Shown here piece by piece: positions 6,840 to 16,318 of a stretch of 45,133 nt of DNA. The translations under genes and the position numbers were made by a program. The notes beneath the pieces were generated by a model. The model did no database searches. It saw only the letters and a list, made by a program, of their open reading frames with translations, and was not told the origin of the DNA. Origin of the DNA: Nitrososphaera sp. (GTDB taxonomy: Archaea > Thermoproteota > Nitrososphaeria > Nitrososphaerales > Nitrososphaeraceae); assembly GCA_039938515.1 (NCBI GenBank), contig JBDUUL010000014.1, forward strand, positions 1-45,133, read 5' to 3'. Numbering within the stretch: the first letter of the stretch is position 1; the number at the start of each line of letters is the position of its first letter.

Positions 6840-8846
6840 TTAGGATCCTGGCTGTGCTGTGCGGATAAAGTTAAGCAGTCCGCCCGCGAGGAGTACCTGC
6901 CGCTGCCTTGGTGTAAGGTCGACTTTAAGCGTGATTTTTTTCACGCTTGTACCATTGCCCGCCTCAGCATCGATAGTTCGGGAATCAGATCGGAGCATTT
7001 CAGTCACCCCGGCTATGTTAACTAGCGTCTGTTGTGGCAGAGCCTCAAAGTCGGCGCTGTTTGAGAGCTCGAACGGAATTATTCCAAAGTTAATCAGGTT
7101 GGCCCTGTGAATCCGCGCAAATGATTTTGCGATCACTCCCTTTATGCCCAGATACATCGGAGCAAGAGCCGCATGCTCCCTGCTTGAGCCCTGCCCGTAA
7201 TTGTCGCCTCCAACTATAAAGCCGCCTCCCTTCTCCTTTGCGCGCTTGGCAAACTCTGGATCTATCCAGTAAAAGACATACTCGCTTATTGCCGGGATAT
7301 TACTTCGCAGGGGCAGGATTTTTGCGCCTGCGGGCATGATAGCGTCCGTGCTGATGTTGTCACCAACTCTTATCAGGACCTCGCCTCGCAGAGCCTGCTC
7401 CATCGGCTGTCGCAGTGGAAGTGGCTTGATGTTGGGCCCTCGTGCAACCACCACTTGTCCCGCCTGGGAGGTTGGCGCAGGTTCAATGATTCCCGAATCG
7501 TCAATGACGTACCTGTCGGGCCATGGGATCGCAGGGTATTCGCCCAGATCCCTCGGGTCGGTGATCTTGCCAGTCACGGCGCAGGCGATGCAGACTTCGG
7601 GAGAGGTCAGAAAGACCTTGTCGTCCTTGGTGCCGCTCCGGCCGGGCCAGTTGCGATTAAACGACCTTATCGATATCCAGTCGGTCCCCGGGGCTGAGCC
7701 CATGCCGATGCACCCCTGGCAGCCGCTCTCAAGGAGCCGAGCGCCTGAAGCGATAATGTTATAGATTGAACCATCCCGGGCGACCGTCTCAAGCACTTGC
7801 TTTGAGCCGGGGTTGATCGCCATTGTTACGTTCGGGTGTATCTTCCTCCCCTTGAGAACATGTGCGACCGTCATGAGTTCAGTATAGCTGGAATTCGTGC
7901 ACGATCCGATAAGCACTTGCTGGACGTCGGCTCCCTGGACGTCCCGGACCTTCTTCACCGCGTCTGGTGAGCCGGGCAGCGCAATGAGCGGCTCGAGCTC
8001 ACCCAGGTCAATCTCCATGTCCTCGTCATAGCTGCAGCCCGGGTCTGCCGCGATGCGTGTATAGTCCTGTGGGCGCGCTTGGCGCGTCATGTAGTCGAGA
8101 GTGACCTCATCGGACTCAAAGATCGAAGTGGTCGCCCCCAGTTCTGCCCCCATGTTGCAGATGGTTCCACGCTGAGGAATGCCGAAGTTCTTTATTCCAT
8201 CACCGTAATACTCAAAAATCTTACCTACTCCCCCCTTGACGGACAGCCGGCGGAGCATTTCAAGAATAACGTCCTTTGCGGTCACCCAAGGTCCCAGCTT
8301 GCCGGTGAGTTTTACGCCCACGATTTTTGGCATCTTGGTGTAAAAAGGCGCGCCTGCCATCGCCACGGCCACGTCTAGTCCGCCTACACCTATGGCGAGC
8401 ATTCCTGCACCACCGGCAGTGGGAGTGTGACTGTCAGAGCCGATAAGCAGCCTTCCCGGGACCGAAAACCTCTCCAGGTTTACCTGATGGCATATGCCGT
8501 TTCCGGGCTTTGAGTAATGAATGCCGTACCTTGAAGCAAAAGTTTGCAAAAAGCGATGATCGTCGCCGTTTTCAAATCCTGTCTGGAGTATATTGTGATC
8601 TACATAGATGGCGGCGTGCTCGACTTTGACCCTCGGAATTCCCATGGCCTCAAATTGCAGGCAGGCCATTGTGCCTGTTGCATCCTGCATCAACACCCTG
8701 TCGACCTTCAGGCCAACCTCCTGACCCGGCTCCATCTTGCCTTCCGCTAGGTGAGAGGAAATTATCTTTTGAGCCAGATTGAGCGGGCCGGTTTGCTCAT
8801 TGTTTCGGTCTGACGATGTGGACGGCACTACTAGATGGTTATGCAT
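6840..8846 (-). CDS. acn: Aconitate hydratase (single-chain)
   Basis: Aconitase interconverts citrate and isocitrate. The 668-aa chain carries the catalytic core and the C-terminal swivel domain in one polypeptide. The three [4Fe-4S] cysteines lie in GSCTNSSY and SGCQGCIGMG; active-site segments include GSDSHTPTAGG, MGAELGATTS, and in the swivel domain DNYGQGSSREHAAL. Its length is near that of short bacterial and mitochondrial-type aconitases rather than the longer cytosolic AcnA. A strong TATA-like element lies only about 10 bases before the ATG at 8846 and about 28 before an in-frame GTG at 8828, so translation may start at that seventh codon. Homoaconitase or isopropylmalate dehydratase is less likely because those are two-subunit enzymes in archaea. 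Confidence 0.92.
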   Translation of the reverse strand: MHNHLVVPSTSSDRNNEQTGPLNLAQKIISSHLAEGKMEPGQEVGLKVDRVLMQDATGTMACLQFEAMGIPRVKVEHAAIYVDHNILQTGFENGDDHRFLQTFASRYGIHYSKPGNGICHQVNLERFSVPGRLLIGSDSHTPTAGGAGMLAIGVGGLDVAVAMAGAPFYTKMPKIVGVKLTGKLGPWVTAKDVILEMLRRLSVKGGVGKIFEYYGDGIKNFGIPQRGTICNMGAELGATTSIFESDEVTLDYMTRQARPQDYTRIAADPGCSYDEDMEIDLGELEPLIALPGSPDAVKKVRDVQGADVQQVLIGSCTNSSYTELMTVAHVLKGRKIHPNVTMAINPGSKQVLETVARDGSIYNIIASGARLLESGCQGCIGMGSAPGTDWISIRSFNRNWPGRSGTKDDKVFLTSPEVCIACAVTGKITDPRDLGEYPAIPWPDRYVIDDSGIIEPAPTSQAGQVVVARGPNIKPLPLRQPMEQALRGEVLIRVGDNISTDAIMPAGAKILPLRSNIPAISEYVFYWIDPEFAKRAKEKGGGFIVGGDNYGQGSSREHAALAPMYLGIKGVIAKSFARIHRANLINFGIIPFELSNSADFEALPQQTLVNIAGVTEMLRSDSRTIDAEAGNGTSVKKITLKVDLTPRQRQVLLAGGLLNFIRTAQPGS

Positions 8847-8851
8847 GAAGG

Positions 8852-8861
8852 ATATAATATT
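8852..8861 (-). promoter_or_regulatory. TATA box of the aconitase gene
   Basis: Read on the minus strand the sequence is AATATTATAT. Its centre is about 28 bases before GTG 8828 but only about 10 before ATG 8846, and it abuts the stop codon of the upstream Cys-rich gene. Confidence 0.5.
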
Positions 8862-9188
8862 TTATTCCGAGCCGCCTTTGTCATTGCTTACAGAGAGCGG
8901 AAGCTCCTCCCCGACGGCAAGCAGGCTATGGCAACGCGGGCAGGCGGGGGTCTGAGTATCGGGTACATCTATGAGGTCAGAGCCGTCTGAAGGGCACAGC
9001 CCGGTAAAGCCGGAGGACAAGACATCTACAGAAATAAACCTCGACTCCAAGGTGCAGCAAAACAGGCGAAAATCAGCAAACTCATCATTTACGTCAGTCA
9101 GTACCTGGTCCATTGCAGGGGTGCCTAGCAGATGTCTTGAGGCATAGCCGCAATTCTGGCACGAGTATGCAAAGACCTTCAAGCGCAC
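8862..9188 (-). CDS. Small Cys-rich, probably zinc-binding protein
   Basis: This 108-aa protein from GTG 9188 has cysteine pairs CQNC (about residues 10-13) and CPRC (about 82-85), with further Cys at about 44-45 and in a GLCPSDG segment. It looks like two separated zinc-ribbon halves, but I recognise no named family. A TATA-like CCTTTTATCC read on the minus strand at 9208-9217 is about 24 bases before the GTG, consistent with a leaderless transcript. It is followed by aconitase in the same direction, which has its own promoter overlapping the end of this gene. Confidence 0.65.
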   Translation of the reverse strand: MRLKVFAYSCQNCGYASRHLLGTPAMDQVLTDVNDEFADFRLFCCTLESRFISVDVLSSGFTGLCPSDGSDLIDVPDTQTPACPRCHSLLAVGEELPLSVSNDKGGSE

Positions 9189-9251
9189 CTCTGATAATGT
9201 ATCTCAAGGATAAAAGGCGCTCTATTCTTCTGATAAAGAAATTCTGTCGCC

Positions 9252-9258
9252 TTAAATA
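9252..9258 (+). promoter_or_regulatory. TATA box of the spherulin-4-like gene
   Basis: The sequence ttaaata is centred about 30 bases before the TTG at 9285 and supports that unusual start codon. Confidence 0.5.
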
Positions 9259-9284
9259 CGCTCGCGGGGCTTGAGGTATCTGAT

Positions 9285-10781
9285 TTGAAGCGTTTGCTCA
9301 GGGGCTTGGCGGCATTGCTTTTCATTTCATTCCTGTCAAGCGCAACTCCAACCGGGGTAACTGCCGCGGACCAGAGCTTAACCCACAGGCGGTTTGTTAT
9401 CTATTATGGATGGTATTTTGACGAACACGGGATCCTGCAAAACGTGGTCAGCAGTATCTTGGCGGCAAAGCCTGATCTTGTGATAAGCCCTTACCACACG
9501 TCCGACGGCCAGGTCAACATCCGGCCTGACGTAATGAACACGTTTCACAGCAACGGGATCAAGGTGATTGCGTACGTTGCAACAGGTGACGCCAAAAGAG
9601 ACGTCAACTCGGTTCTAGGCGAAATCAAGTCCGCGCTCAGCGCGGGCGCCGACGGCGTGATGCTCGACGAGGTATCCCTCATGCAGACAGACGATCAGTA
9701 CTCGTACTACAAGCAAATCTACAACTTTGTCAAGCAGCAGGGTGGAAGCGACAAACTGGTGATTGCAAATCCGGGCAGCGTGCTAGTAGGGGAACGGGTG
9801 ATGCAGGTAAGCGACATTGTTTCGTTCGAGCACCAGTGGCGCTTTGCCTCTTCCTTGGATTGGTTTTCAAAATATCCTCCCTCGCGTTACATGGGGATTT
9901 CCAGCAACGACGTCCTGAACGCTATGGGATATAGAGTCGCGAGCGATGTCGCTTCGCGCGACACGATCGAAGCTTGGAATGACGGCATAGGATATCACTA
10001 CTCTACGGACACCTACACCGCCCTGCCGCCATGGTTTGGAAGCTACCAGCAATCTTTGGTGGATTATTCGAGCTCCTTTGCAAATACGCACAAGGTCAGC
10101 GTCAGGACCTACGATGACTCTGGCCAAGAGATTTCTGGTCTTTGGATCGAGGTCAAGAAGGGAAACTCGGTTATAATGACAGGGTTCAGCCCAGCTGCCT
10201 TTAACCTGCCGGATGGAATTTTCGAGATAGGCGCCTCCAGCTATCAGGCCTTTGAATTTTCGAAGTGGAGCGACGGCATGACCCAGCAGTACAGGAGCGT
10301 GGATGTCTCTCTGGATCTGGAACTCGGAGCGGTGTATCGGACGCAAAGCCACCTCGTGACCATAGAGAGCCATGATTTGAGCGCAAATCCCATAAGAGGC
10401 ATGTTTGTCAGGGTGAGCAATGGCGCCACAACGGTAGCCCAGGGTTTTACCCCTTATCAGGTAAAGCTGCAGCCCGGAACTTATGATTTTACTGCCTTAG
10501 GTTACAAGTTTTACCAATTCGCCGGCTGGGACAGCCAGTCGCAGGCAAGCAGTGGTTCCGGAGGAAGCTTGACTTTGAACGTCTCAAATGACACGCTCGT
10601 CGAGGCGCGGTATGACAACCAGCTGGTGGGCAAGCTGGGCACCGCGGTTTTCAAACAGCAATGCTTTGATAATGGCTACTCGGCTGCGGTTGCCGACGCG
10701 CTCCAGCAGGGCGGACCTGTTGCAGGCACGCTTGAACTGTACATGCAAAAAAGTGCAGCATTGGCAGCCTGCGCAGGCTAG
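9285..10781 (+). CDS. Secreted spherulin-4-like glycosidase-fold protein with two Ig-like repeats
   Basis: The 498-aa product starts with TTG and has a signal peptide (about residues 1-27, ending VTAA). Residues about 35-265 form a TIM-barrel-like domain resembling the Spherulin-4 / TM1410-type putative glycosidase group: FVIYYGWYFDEHG at strand 1, VISPYHTSDG, VIAYVATGD, and the acidic signature GVMLDEVS, where Asp and Glu would be catalytic candidates. Two related beta-rich repeats follow (about 268-355 and 358-440), each with a V-shaped motif F(S/A)xW(S/D) seen in surface adhesion-type repeats. The last 60 residues form a separate helical tail. Substrate is unknown; polysaccharide cleavage at the cell surface is an inference. 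Confidence 0.75.
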   Translation: MKRLLRGLAALLFISFLSSATPTGVTAADQSLTHRRFVIYYGWYFDEHGILQNVVSSILAAKPDLVISPYHTSDGQVNIRPDVMNTFHSNGIKVIAYVATGDAKRDVNSVLGEIKSALSAGADGVMLDEVSLMQTDDQYSYYKQIYNFVKQQGGSDKLVIANPGSVLVGERVMQVSDIVSFEHQWRFASSLDWFSKYPPSRYMGISSNDVLNAMGYRVASDVASRDTIEAWNDGIGYHYSTDTYTALPPWFGSYQQSLVDYSSSFANTHKVSVRTYDDSGQEISGLWIEVKKGNSVIMTGFSPAAFNLPDGIFEIGASSYQAFEFSKWSDGMTQQYRSVDVSLDLELGAVYRTQSHLVTIESHDLSANPIRGMFVRVSNGATTVAQGFTPYQVKLQPGTYDFTALGYKFYQFAGWDSQSQASSGSGGSLTLNVSNDTLVEARYDNQLVGKLGTAVFKQQCFDNGYSAAVADALQQGGPVAGTLELYMQKSAALAACAG

Positions 10782-10827
10782 CTACAGGCGCCCTATCGAA
10801 GTTATCTAGGGATAAGTCTTCAGAGAA

Positions 10828-11973
10828 TTACCGTGTCGCTGCCTCTGGATGCTTCAATGCCGTCTGTTTTGCCTTTATAGAGTTGAGCGCGACGGTAATG
10901 TCTGCCAGCCTCTTTCGCAGCGAGATCGTACTGACTTCCGCGGCATCAGCTATGGTCGTCTTTGTTATGTTCTTCAGCCCGCACTCGACGGTTGCCAAGT
11001 ACAGTGCCGCGGCTGCAAGTACTAGCGGATTCTTGCCCATTACGGCGGTGTGATTTGCAATTTTAGATAGAATGTCACGTGCCTTCCGGGTAACGCGCTC
11101 CTCAATTCCGGCCTTGGCGGATATTTTAGTCACGCTTCTATAGGGGTCGCTCATGGGCGGATCAAGTTGCATCTCTTTTACGAGTATCTTGTAGCAGTGA
11201 TTGCCAAACGGTTTGTCCAGCCCGATCTCCCGGCATATTTCATCCACTGTTCGCGGGATTCTCCTTTCCTTGCAGGCAAGGTAAATCGACGCATAGACAA
11301 ACCCGGTTATCGAGCGGCCCTTGATCAGGTTCTTCTGCAGGGACTTCCGGTAAAAATAGGCCGCGCGCTCCGCGACCTGCCAGCTCAGGCCCAGAGTGCT
11401 GCACACGCGGTTAATCTCCCACGTGGCTTTCTTCAGATTTCTGGAAACCGGCGCGCTGGCGACTGACATCGCGTTGAGTTTCCGCAGCCTGCTGACGGGA
11501 ATGGGATGAAAGGATCTATTCAGTGACCCAATCTCGTTCGTGCGCTCGCTGCCTGCTGAAAGGCCTGGCTGTGGATTTTCTCGCCTTCTGCCCGATTGGC
11601 CCCGCGTTGTACGGCCAGAAGAACCTTCAATGGAATGACTGCTTTCATCCTCTGCCCCGTCGAGCTGAAGCTCGTCACGCGTGTCATGGTCAGGCGACTG
11701 CCTCCTGCCTGCTCCGGCTGGCGATTTGAGATTTCCGATAAAGGTTGAAAGTCCCGTATCATGAATTAAAAGAGAAGAAGGATAGCCTACCCTGGCGCGG
11801 TCCTCGTCCATTGATGAGAAGTTCCGCCATTCAGGCGACAAAGTTTCAAGCCTTTCTCTCAGCACTATCCCGCACGACCCGCACAGCAGCTCCCCGGTCG
11901 AGCTGTCTGTAATGGGAGAGCCCCCGCAGCTGAGGCATAGATCATCCACTAATCCACCGTCTGTCATTGCCAA
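10828..11973 (-). CDS. tfb: Transcription initiation factor TFB with long linker
   Basis: TFB bridges TBP-bound promoter DNA and RNA polymerase. The zinc ribbon (Cys13, Cys16, Cys31, Cys34), the B-reader segment with LSPEWRNF, and two cyclin-like repeats (about residues 165-260 and 265-365) with GRSITGFVYASIYLACK and PRTVDEI are all present. At 381 aa it is longer than the usual roughly 300 aa because of a charged, Ser/Arg/Asp-rich insert at about residues 85-155 between the B-reader and the core. Members of this phylum encode several TFB paralogues, and such an insert marks this one as divergent. It is convergent with the spherulin-like gene and divergent from glmS. Confidence 0.92.
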   Translation of the reverse strand: MAMTDGGLVDDLCLSCGGSPITDSSTGELLCGSCGIVLRERLETLSPEWRNFSSMDEDRARVGYPSSLLIHDTGLSTFIGNLKSPAGAGRRQSPDHDTRDELQLDGAEDESSHSIEGSSGRTTRGQSGRRRENPQPGLSAGSERTNEIGSLNRSFHPIPVSRLRKLNAMSVASAPVSRNLKKATWEINRVCSTLGLSWQVAERAAYFYRKSLQKNLIKGRSITGFVYASIYLACKERRIPRTVDEICREIGLDKPFGNHCYKILVKEMQLDPPMSDPYRSVTKISAKAGIEERVTRKARDILSKIANHTAVMGKNPLVLAAAALYLATVECGLKNITKTTIADAAEVSTISLRKRLADITVALNSIKAKQTALKHPEAATR

Positions 11974-12208
11974 CCGAGAATAAAGTCCGGGTGGTAATAA
12001 CCCGGAAGCAATAATGATGTTGTCTCGTACTCCTTTGAAATTTATGGAAACTTGATTCTGGCAACCGATTACACAAAATCTGGCCTGGACTGATTGTTAC
12101 AAAAGCAATGCAGGTACCTTGTATACAATGAATTTATCGACATATCGTTCGATACCAGACGTACTCAAGCGATAAAAGCCATCCAACCAGTCTGCAAATT
12201 AGCAGCAC

Positions 12209-13975
12209 ATGTGTTCTATTATTGGGATTGTAAGCAAGGAGTCCGTCGCCCCGTTCCTCGTGGAAAGCCTCAGAAGGATGGAGTACAGGGGCTATGACAG
12301 CGTCGGGATTGCGACCCTTTCTCGGTCGAGCATCAAAGTTAAGAAGGGAATTGGAAAAGTCGGTCAGGTAAGCAGCAACCTTGATCTCCCTTCCATGGGG
12401 GGCACAGTCGGGATTGGCCATACGAGGTGGGCAACCCACGGCAAAGTCACCGATTACAACGCCCATCCGCACCCTTGCTGCACCGACGATATCGCGGTTG
12501 TGCACAACGGCATCATCGAGAATTACTCGGGGCTAAAATCAGAGCTTCTCAATCGCAATCACGTATTTAGAAGCGATACTGATACCGAAGTAATCTCACA
12601 CCTGCTTGAAGAGGCGTATTCCCACTCTGGAGATGTCAAGACTGCTGTGCTTGAAACGGTTGGCAGGCTGCAAGGGACCTATGCATTTGTCGCCCTGTTT
12701 TCAACCGGAACACTTGCTTGCGCAAGGATGGACGAACCTCTGGTAATCGGAATGTCGGATAATGCGTTTTACGCGTCAAGCGATGTGCTGGGATTTCTAC
12801 AGCATACCGATCAGGCAATGTTTCTCGAAAACAGAGACATTGCGATCATTGATGGGTCGGGAGTGCAGGTCTTCGACTTCGGGGGCCGGCCGGTTCGCAG
12901 GGAGGTTACCAAGGTCGCGTGGGAACTCGCAGACACCAACAAGGGGGAATTTGCTCACTATACCGCAAAGGAAATCTTTGAGCAGCGATCAAGCGTCGTC
13001 TTGGCAACTAGGCAGCCGGCCCACACTCTGGCGTCATTCTGCGACATTATAGGCTCGGCTCAGAAGGTAATTGTCACGGGCAGCGGCACTAGCTACCATA
13101 GCTCAGTCCTTATTTCGATGCTCGGCTCCAAATTACTAAAAAAACGTTTTGAGCCGATAATGGCGAGTGAGTTCCAGTATGACCTGGACATGCTGGATTC
13201 TGCAACGGCCGTGATTGCGATATCGCAGAGTGGCGAAACAGCGGACGTCCTTTCAGCTGTCAAGCATGCCAGAGCTTCCGGGTCCAAGGTCGTCTCAATC
13301 GTCAACGTCCCCACTTCTTCTCTAGCACGCATTGCCGACGCCTCACTTGCGATCAATTGTGGACCGGAGATAGGAGTAGCTGCGACGAAGAGCTTTACCG
13401 GCCAGCTTTCACTGGCTTACGCCATTATTGACAGGCTCTCGTCAGGCAAGGTAGGGTTTGACGCAAATGAACTTGCTCTGAAATTCGAAGGCGTCCTTGC
13501 TCATTCTTACGACATAGAGAGAATTGCCGCCACGCAGCTGTCCAAAGCAAGCGACATCTACCTTCTTGGCAGGTCGCTCCACTATCCAATCGCCCTTGAA
13601 GGCGCCCTCAAGATGAAAGAGCTGGCTTATGTCCATGCTGAAGGAATAGCAGCAGGCGAGTTGAAGCACGGTCCGCTGGCGATGATGGACAGGAACGCTT
13701 GTGTAATCGTTATCAACCCCCAAGACCGCACTTACGCTGACACTCTGAACAGCGCGCATGAGGTAAAGGCAAGGGGTGCGAAAATAATCGGAATCTCTAA
13801 CGCGGATAGCGATATATACGATGCCCTGATCCGTATCCCTTCCGTGGCCAACGATCTGCTTTATCCATTGATTGAGACGATTCCACTACAACTGCTCTCA
13901 TACTACCTGGCCCTCCAAAACAATGCCGATCCAGACTTCCCCAGAAACCTAGCAAAGTCTGTCACAGTAAGATGA
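12209..13975 (+). CDS. glmS: Glutamine-fructose-6-phosphate aminotransferase (isomerizing)
   Basis: GlmS makes glucosamine-6-phosphate from fructose-6-phosphate and glutamine, the first step toward UDP-GlcNAc. The ATG is fixed by the catalytic cysteine at position 2 (MCSIIGIV), which becomes N-terminal after Met removal. The glutaminase domain shows RMEYRGYDSVG, GHTRWATHG, and HNGIIENY; two SIS domains follow (ISQSGETADVLSAV; ALEGALKMKELAYVHAEG), and it ends LAKSVTV as in the family. The 588 aa match the usual length. Its product feeds GlmM, encoded 8 kb upstream. Confidence 0.97.
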   Translation: MCSIIGIVSKESVAPFLVESLRRMEYRGYDSVGIATLSRSSIKVKKGIGKVGQVSSNLDLPSMGGTVGIGHTRWATHGKVTDYNAHPHPCCTDDIAVVHNGIIENYSGLKSELLNRNHVFRSDTDTEVISHLLEEAYSHSGDVKTAVLETVGRLQGTYAFVALFSTGTLACARMDEPLVIGMSDNAFYASSDVLGFLQHTDQAMFLENRDIAIIDGSGVQVFDFGGRPVRREVTKVAWELADTNKGEFAHYTAKEIFEQRSSVVLATRQPAHTLASFCDIIGSAQKVIVTGSGTSYHSSVLISMLGSKLLKKRFEPIMASEFQYDLDMLDSATAVIAISQSGETADVLSAVKHARASGSKVVSIVNVPTSSLARIADASLAINCGPEIGVAATKSFTGQLSLAYAIIDRLSSGKVGFDANELALKFEGVLAHSYDIERIAATQLSKASDIYLLGRSLHYPIALEGALKMKELAYVHAEGIAAGELKHGPLAMMDRNACVIVINPQDRTYADTLNSAHEVKARGAKIIGISNADSDIYDALIRIPSVANDLLYPLIETIPLQLLSYYLALQNNADPDFPRNLAKSVTVR

Positions 13976-14064
13976 CACGATACAATTTGCAGGGAGATTG
14001 GCGGGGTCGCTAAAGCTCAATCGAGAGATAAAGTAATTAAGTTCCGCCGCCAATTACCACTCTA

Positions 14065-14253
14065 GTGTCTTCCTCCTCGCAACAGCGCTCCAAGCCCGAA
14101 AAAGAATCGACCCCTCAATCCAGCAGCCACGAGGAAGTGATAATGTGCGAACTTTGTGGTAACCCACTTGATTCGTGCATGTGTGCCTGCCCATACTGCG
14201 GCAAGCTTGACAAGTGCGAATGCTGTATACTTGACGCGGTAACCGGCGGCTGA
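14065..14253 (+). CDS. Small Cys-rich putative zinc-binding protein
   Basis: The 62-aa product from GTG 14065 has a polar Ser/Gln/Lys N-terminus (about 25 residues) and a compact Cys-rich second half with CELC, CMCACPYC and CECC, about nine cysteines in 30 residues. That density fits one or two zinc knuckles. I know no function. It lies between glmS and the oxidoreductase genes in the same direction. The AT-rich taattaag just upstream may be its TATA element. Confidence 0.6.
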   Translation: MSSSSQQRSKPEKESTPQSSSHEEVIMCELCGNPLDSCMCACPYCGKLDKCECCILDAVTGG

Positions 14254-14338
14254 TACAGGTCCAGCCCGTCACTCGGCTTTGGCCGTTCTAAAAAGCATTA
14301 AAAGCAGGACTGCCCAGAGAACACCGCGTATAGAACCA

Positions 14339-16318
14339 ATGCCCGAAAAGATCGTGAACTCCATGTCATGGGTCATAGGCGGCGCTCAAGGAAGCGGCGT
14401 CGACTCGGCCGCAAACATATTTTCTCGCGCATGTGCGATTGGCGGACTGCAAATTTTCGGCAAGCGCGAGTATTATTCGAATATCAAAGGTGAACACAGC
14501 TACTTCACGGTCAGGGTGTCGGAACGGCCAGTACACTCTCATATAGAATGTATTAGCATGCTTGTAACTTTCGACGCGGAAACCGTCTTCAGACATTTCG
14601 ACGAGGTGTCGGCCGGCGGCGCTATCATCTACGATGCGGACGCTGTGCACACTCTGCTGACAGAAGTGCCTACCATTGATGACCCCGCAGTCGACAGGAT
14701 TAGATCGCTTCTAGAGAAAGCCGGCCTTGGATTGAGCGTCAAGGACGCGCTATCACTTGCCCGTTCACGGGGGGCCGTATTGTACGAGATTCCGTTTTTC
14801 CAGGTTCTTGAGGAATTTGCAAAGCAGGTCAACGACCCGTCGCTTAGCAAACTCTCACGCATGGTCAACGTCATGGCCCTTGCAGCCTCTATGGCCATTT
14901 TGGACTTTGATCTAGGGGCACTCACAAAGGCAATATCGTTTATCTTTCGCAACAAGCCAAAAGTGGCCCAGCTCAACATTCAAGCCGCGACGCACATTTA
15001 CAATTATGCAAGATCGAAATTTTCCAGCCAGCAGACACTGTACTCGCTAAAGACACGCCAGCCGGATAGTGATACAATAATTGCTCAGGGCAACCAGTCC
15101 TCGGCTATGGGCAAGATGGTTGCGGGCTGCCGGTTTCAGACCTACTATCCCATCACGCCCGCCAGCGACGACAGCGAATTTCTTGAATCAAACGAGGTGC
15201 TTGACCTCTACGATTCCGGCGGCAAGGGCTCCACCGTCGTAGTTCAGACCGAGGACGAGATCGCGGCGATTGCGATGGCCATAGGCAGCTCGCTGACAGG
15301 AGCACGATCTGCTACTGCTACGTCGGGTCCAGGGTTTTCGCTCATGGCAGAGGCGCTTGGCTGGGCAGGAATCAACGAGGTTCCCCTCGTCGTGTCGCTT
15401 TACCAGCGAGCCGGACCTTCAACGGGCCTGCCAACCAGGCACGAGCAGGGCGACCTTTTGTTTGCCATAAACGCGGGGCACGGCGAGTTCCCGAAAATAG
15501 TTCTCGCATCAGCTGATGTCGAGGAGAGCTTTTACGATACAATCATGGCGTTCAACCTCGCTGACAGATACCAGGTCCCCGTCATTCACATGATGGACAA
15601 GGCAATCGCCAACTGCGTGACCACCTGCAAGAACTTTGACCTTTCTCGGGCGCGTATTGACAGGGGCAACTTTTCCAGGCGCGTAGAGAAATCCGAGAAT
15701 ACCGGCGCCGCGGGGCACTACCTCAGGTTCAAGCTGTCAGATTCAGACCCAATCAGTCCCCGCATACCGCTTGGCACCGAAGGCGCCATATTCTGGAACA
15801 CCGGCGACGAGCACACTGAGGAAGGCCACATTACCGAGGACCCTGAAGTGAGGACGAGGATGATGGAGAAAAGAATGGGCAAACTTGACCTTGCGCTGAC
15901 TGAAATTCCTGCGTCTGAAATGGCTCGCGAATACGGCGACAAAACAAGCGACATTGCATTATTGACTTGGGGTTCTACCAAGGGAGTAATCCTCGATGCA
16001 ATGGAAATGCTTGAAGAAAACGACGGAATCCGTGTAAAAATGATTCAACTGCGCCTCATGAACCCTTTTCCACGGGAACTCGTGGAATCAATGCTGAGGG
16101 ACTGCAAAGTGGTAATTGACGTGGAGATGAACTACTCGGGCCAGTTGGGATCCCTTGTGATGCAAAATATCGGCAGAAAAATGGATTACCAGATTGTAAA
16201 GTACAACGGCCGGCCGATGTCGCTTGACGAGGTTTATAATGCTGTAAAGCGAATAGTTGCAGCGTACAAGAATGGAAGCAAGTCACCAAGGAGGCAGGTG
16301 CTGAAAAGTGGCGCTTAA
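14339..16318 (+). CDS. korA: 2-oxoacid:ferredoxin oxidoreductase, fused gamma-alpha subunit
   Basis: This subunit of a pyruvate or 2-oxoglutarate:ferredoxin oxidoreductase couples CoA-dependent oxidative decarboxylation (or reverse carboxylation) to ferredoxin. The N-terminal gamma domain (about residues 10-200) shows [15 protein letters not shown]; the alpha domain begins near 250 with the hallmark YPITPAS and continues with TSGPGFSLM and RHEQGD, and the C-terminal domain includes the LRLMNPFP segment. I place the start at ATG 14339 (659 aa) because homologues begin close to the Gly-Ala-Gln-Gly motif; an in-frame TTG at 14279 would add 20 basic residues. The stop overlaps the beta gene by 11 bases. 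Confidence 0.9.
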   Translation: MPEKIVNSMSWVIGGAQGSGVDSAANIFSRACAIGGLQIFGKREYYSNIKGEHSYFTVRVSERPVHSHIECISMLVTFDAETVFRHFDEVSAGGAIIYDADAVHTLLTEVPTIDDPAVDRIRSLLEKAGLGLSVKDALSLARSRGAVLYEIPFFQVLEEFAKQVNDPSLSKLSRMVNVMALAASMAILDFDLGALTKAISFIFRNKPKVAQLNIQAATHIYNYARSKFSSQQTLYSLKTRQPDSDTIIAQGNQSSAMGKMVAGCRFQTYYPITPASDDSEFLESNEVLDLYDSGGKGSTVVVQTEDEIAAIAMAIGSSLTGARSATATSGPGFSLMAEALGWAGINEVPLVVSLYQRAGPSTGLPTRHEQGDLLFAINAGHGEFPKIVLASADVEESFYDTIMAFNLADRYQVPVIHMMDKAIANCVTTCKNFDLSRARIDRGNFSRRVEKSENTGAAGHYLRFKLSDSDPISPRIPLGTEGAIFWNTGDEHTEEGHITEDPEVRTRMMEKRMGKLDLALTEIPASEMAREYGDKTSDIALLTWGSTKGVILDAMEMLEENDGIRVKMIQLRLMNPFPRELVESMLRDCKVVIDVEMNYSGQLGSLVMQNIGRKMDYQIVKYNGRPMSLDEVYNAVKRIVAAYKNGSKSPRRQVLKSGA

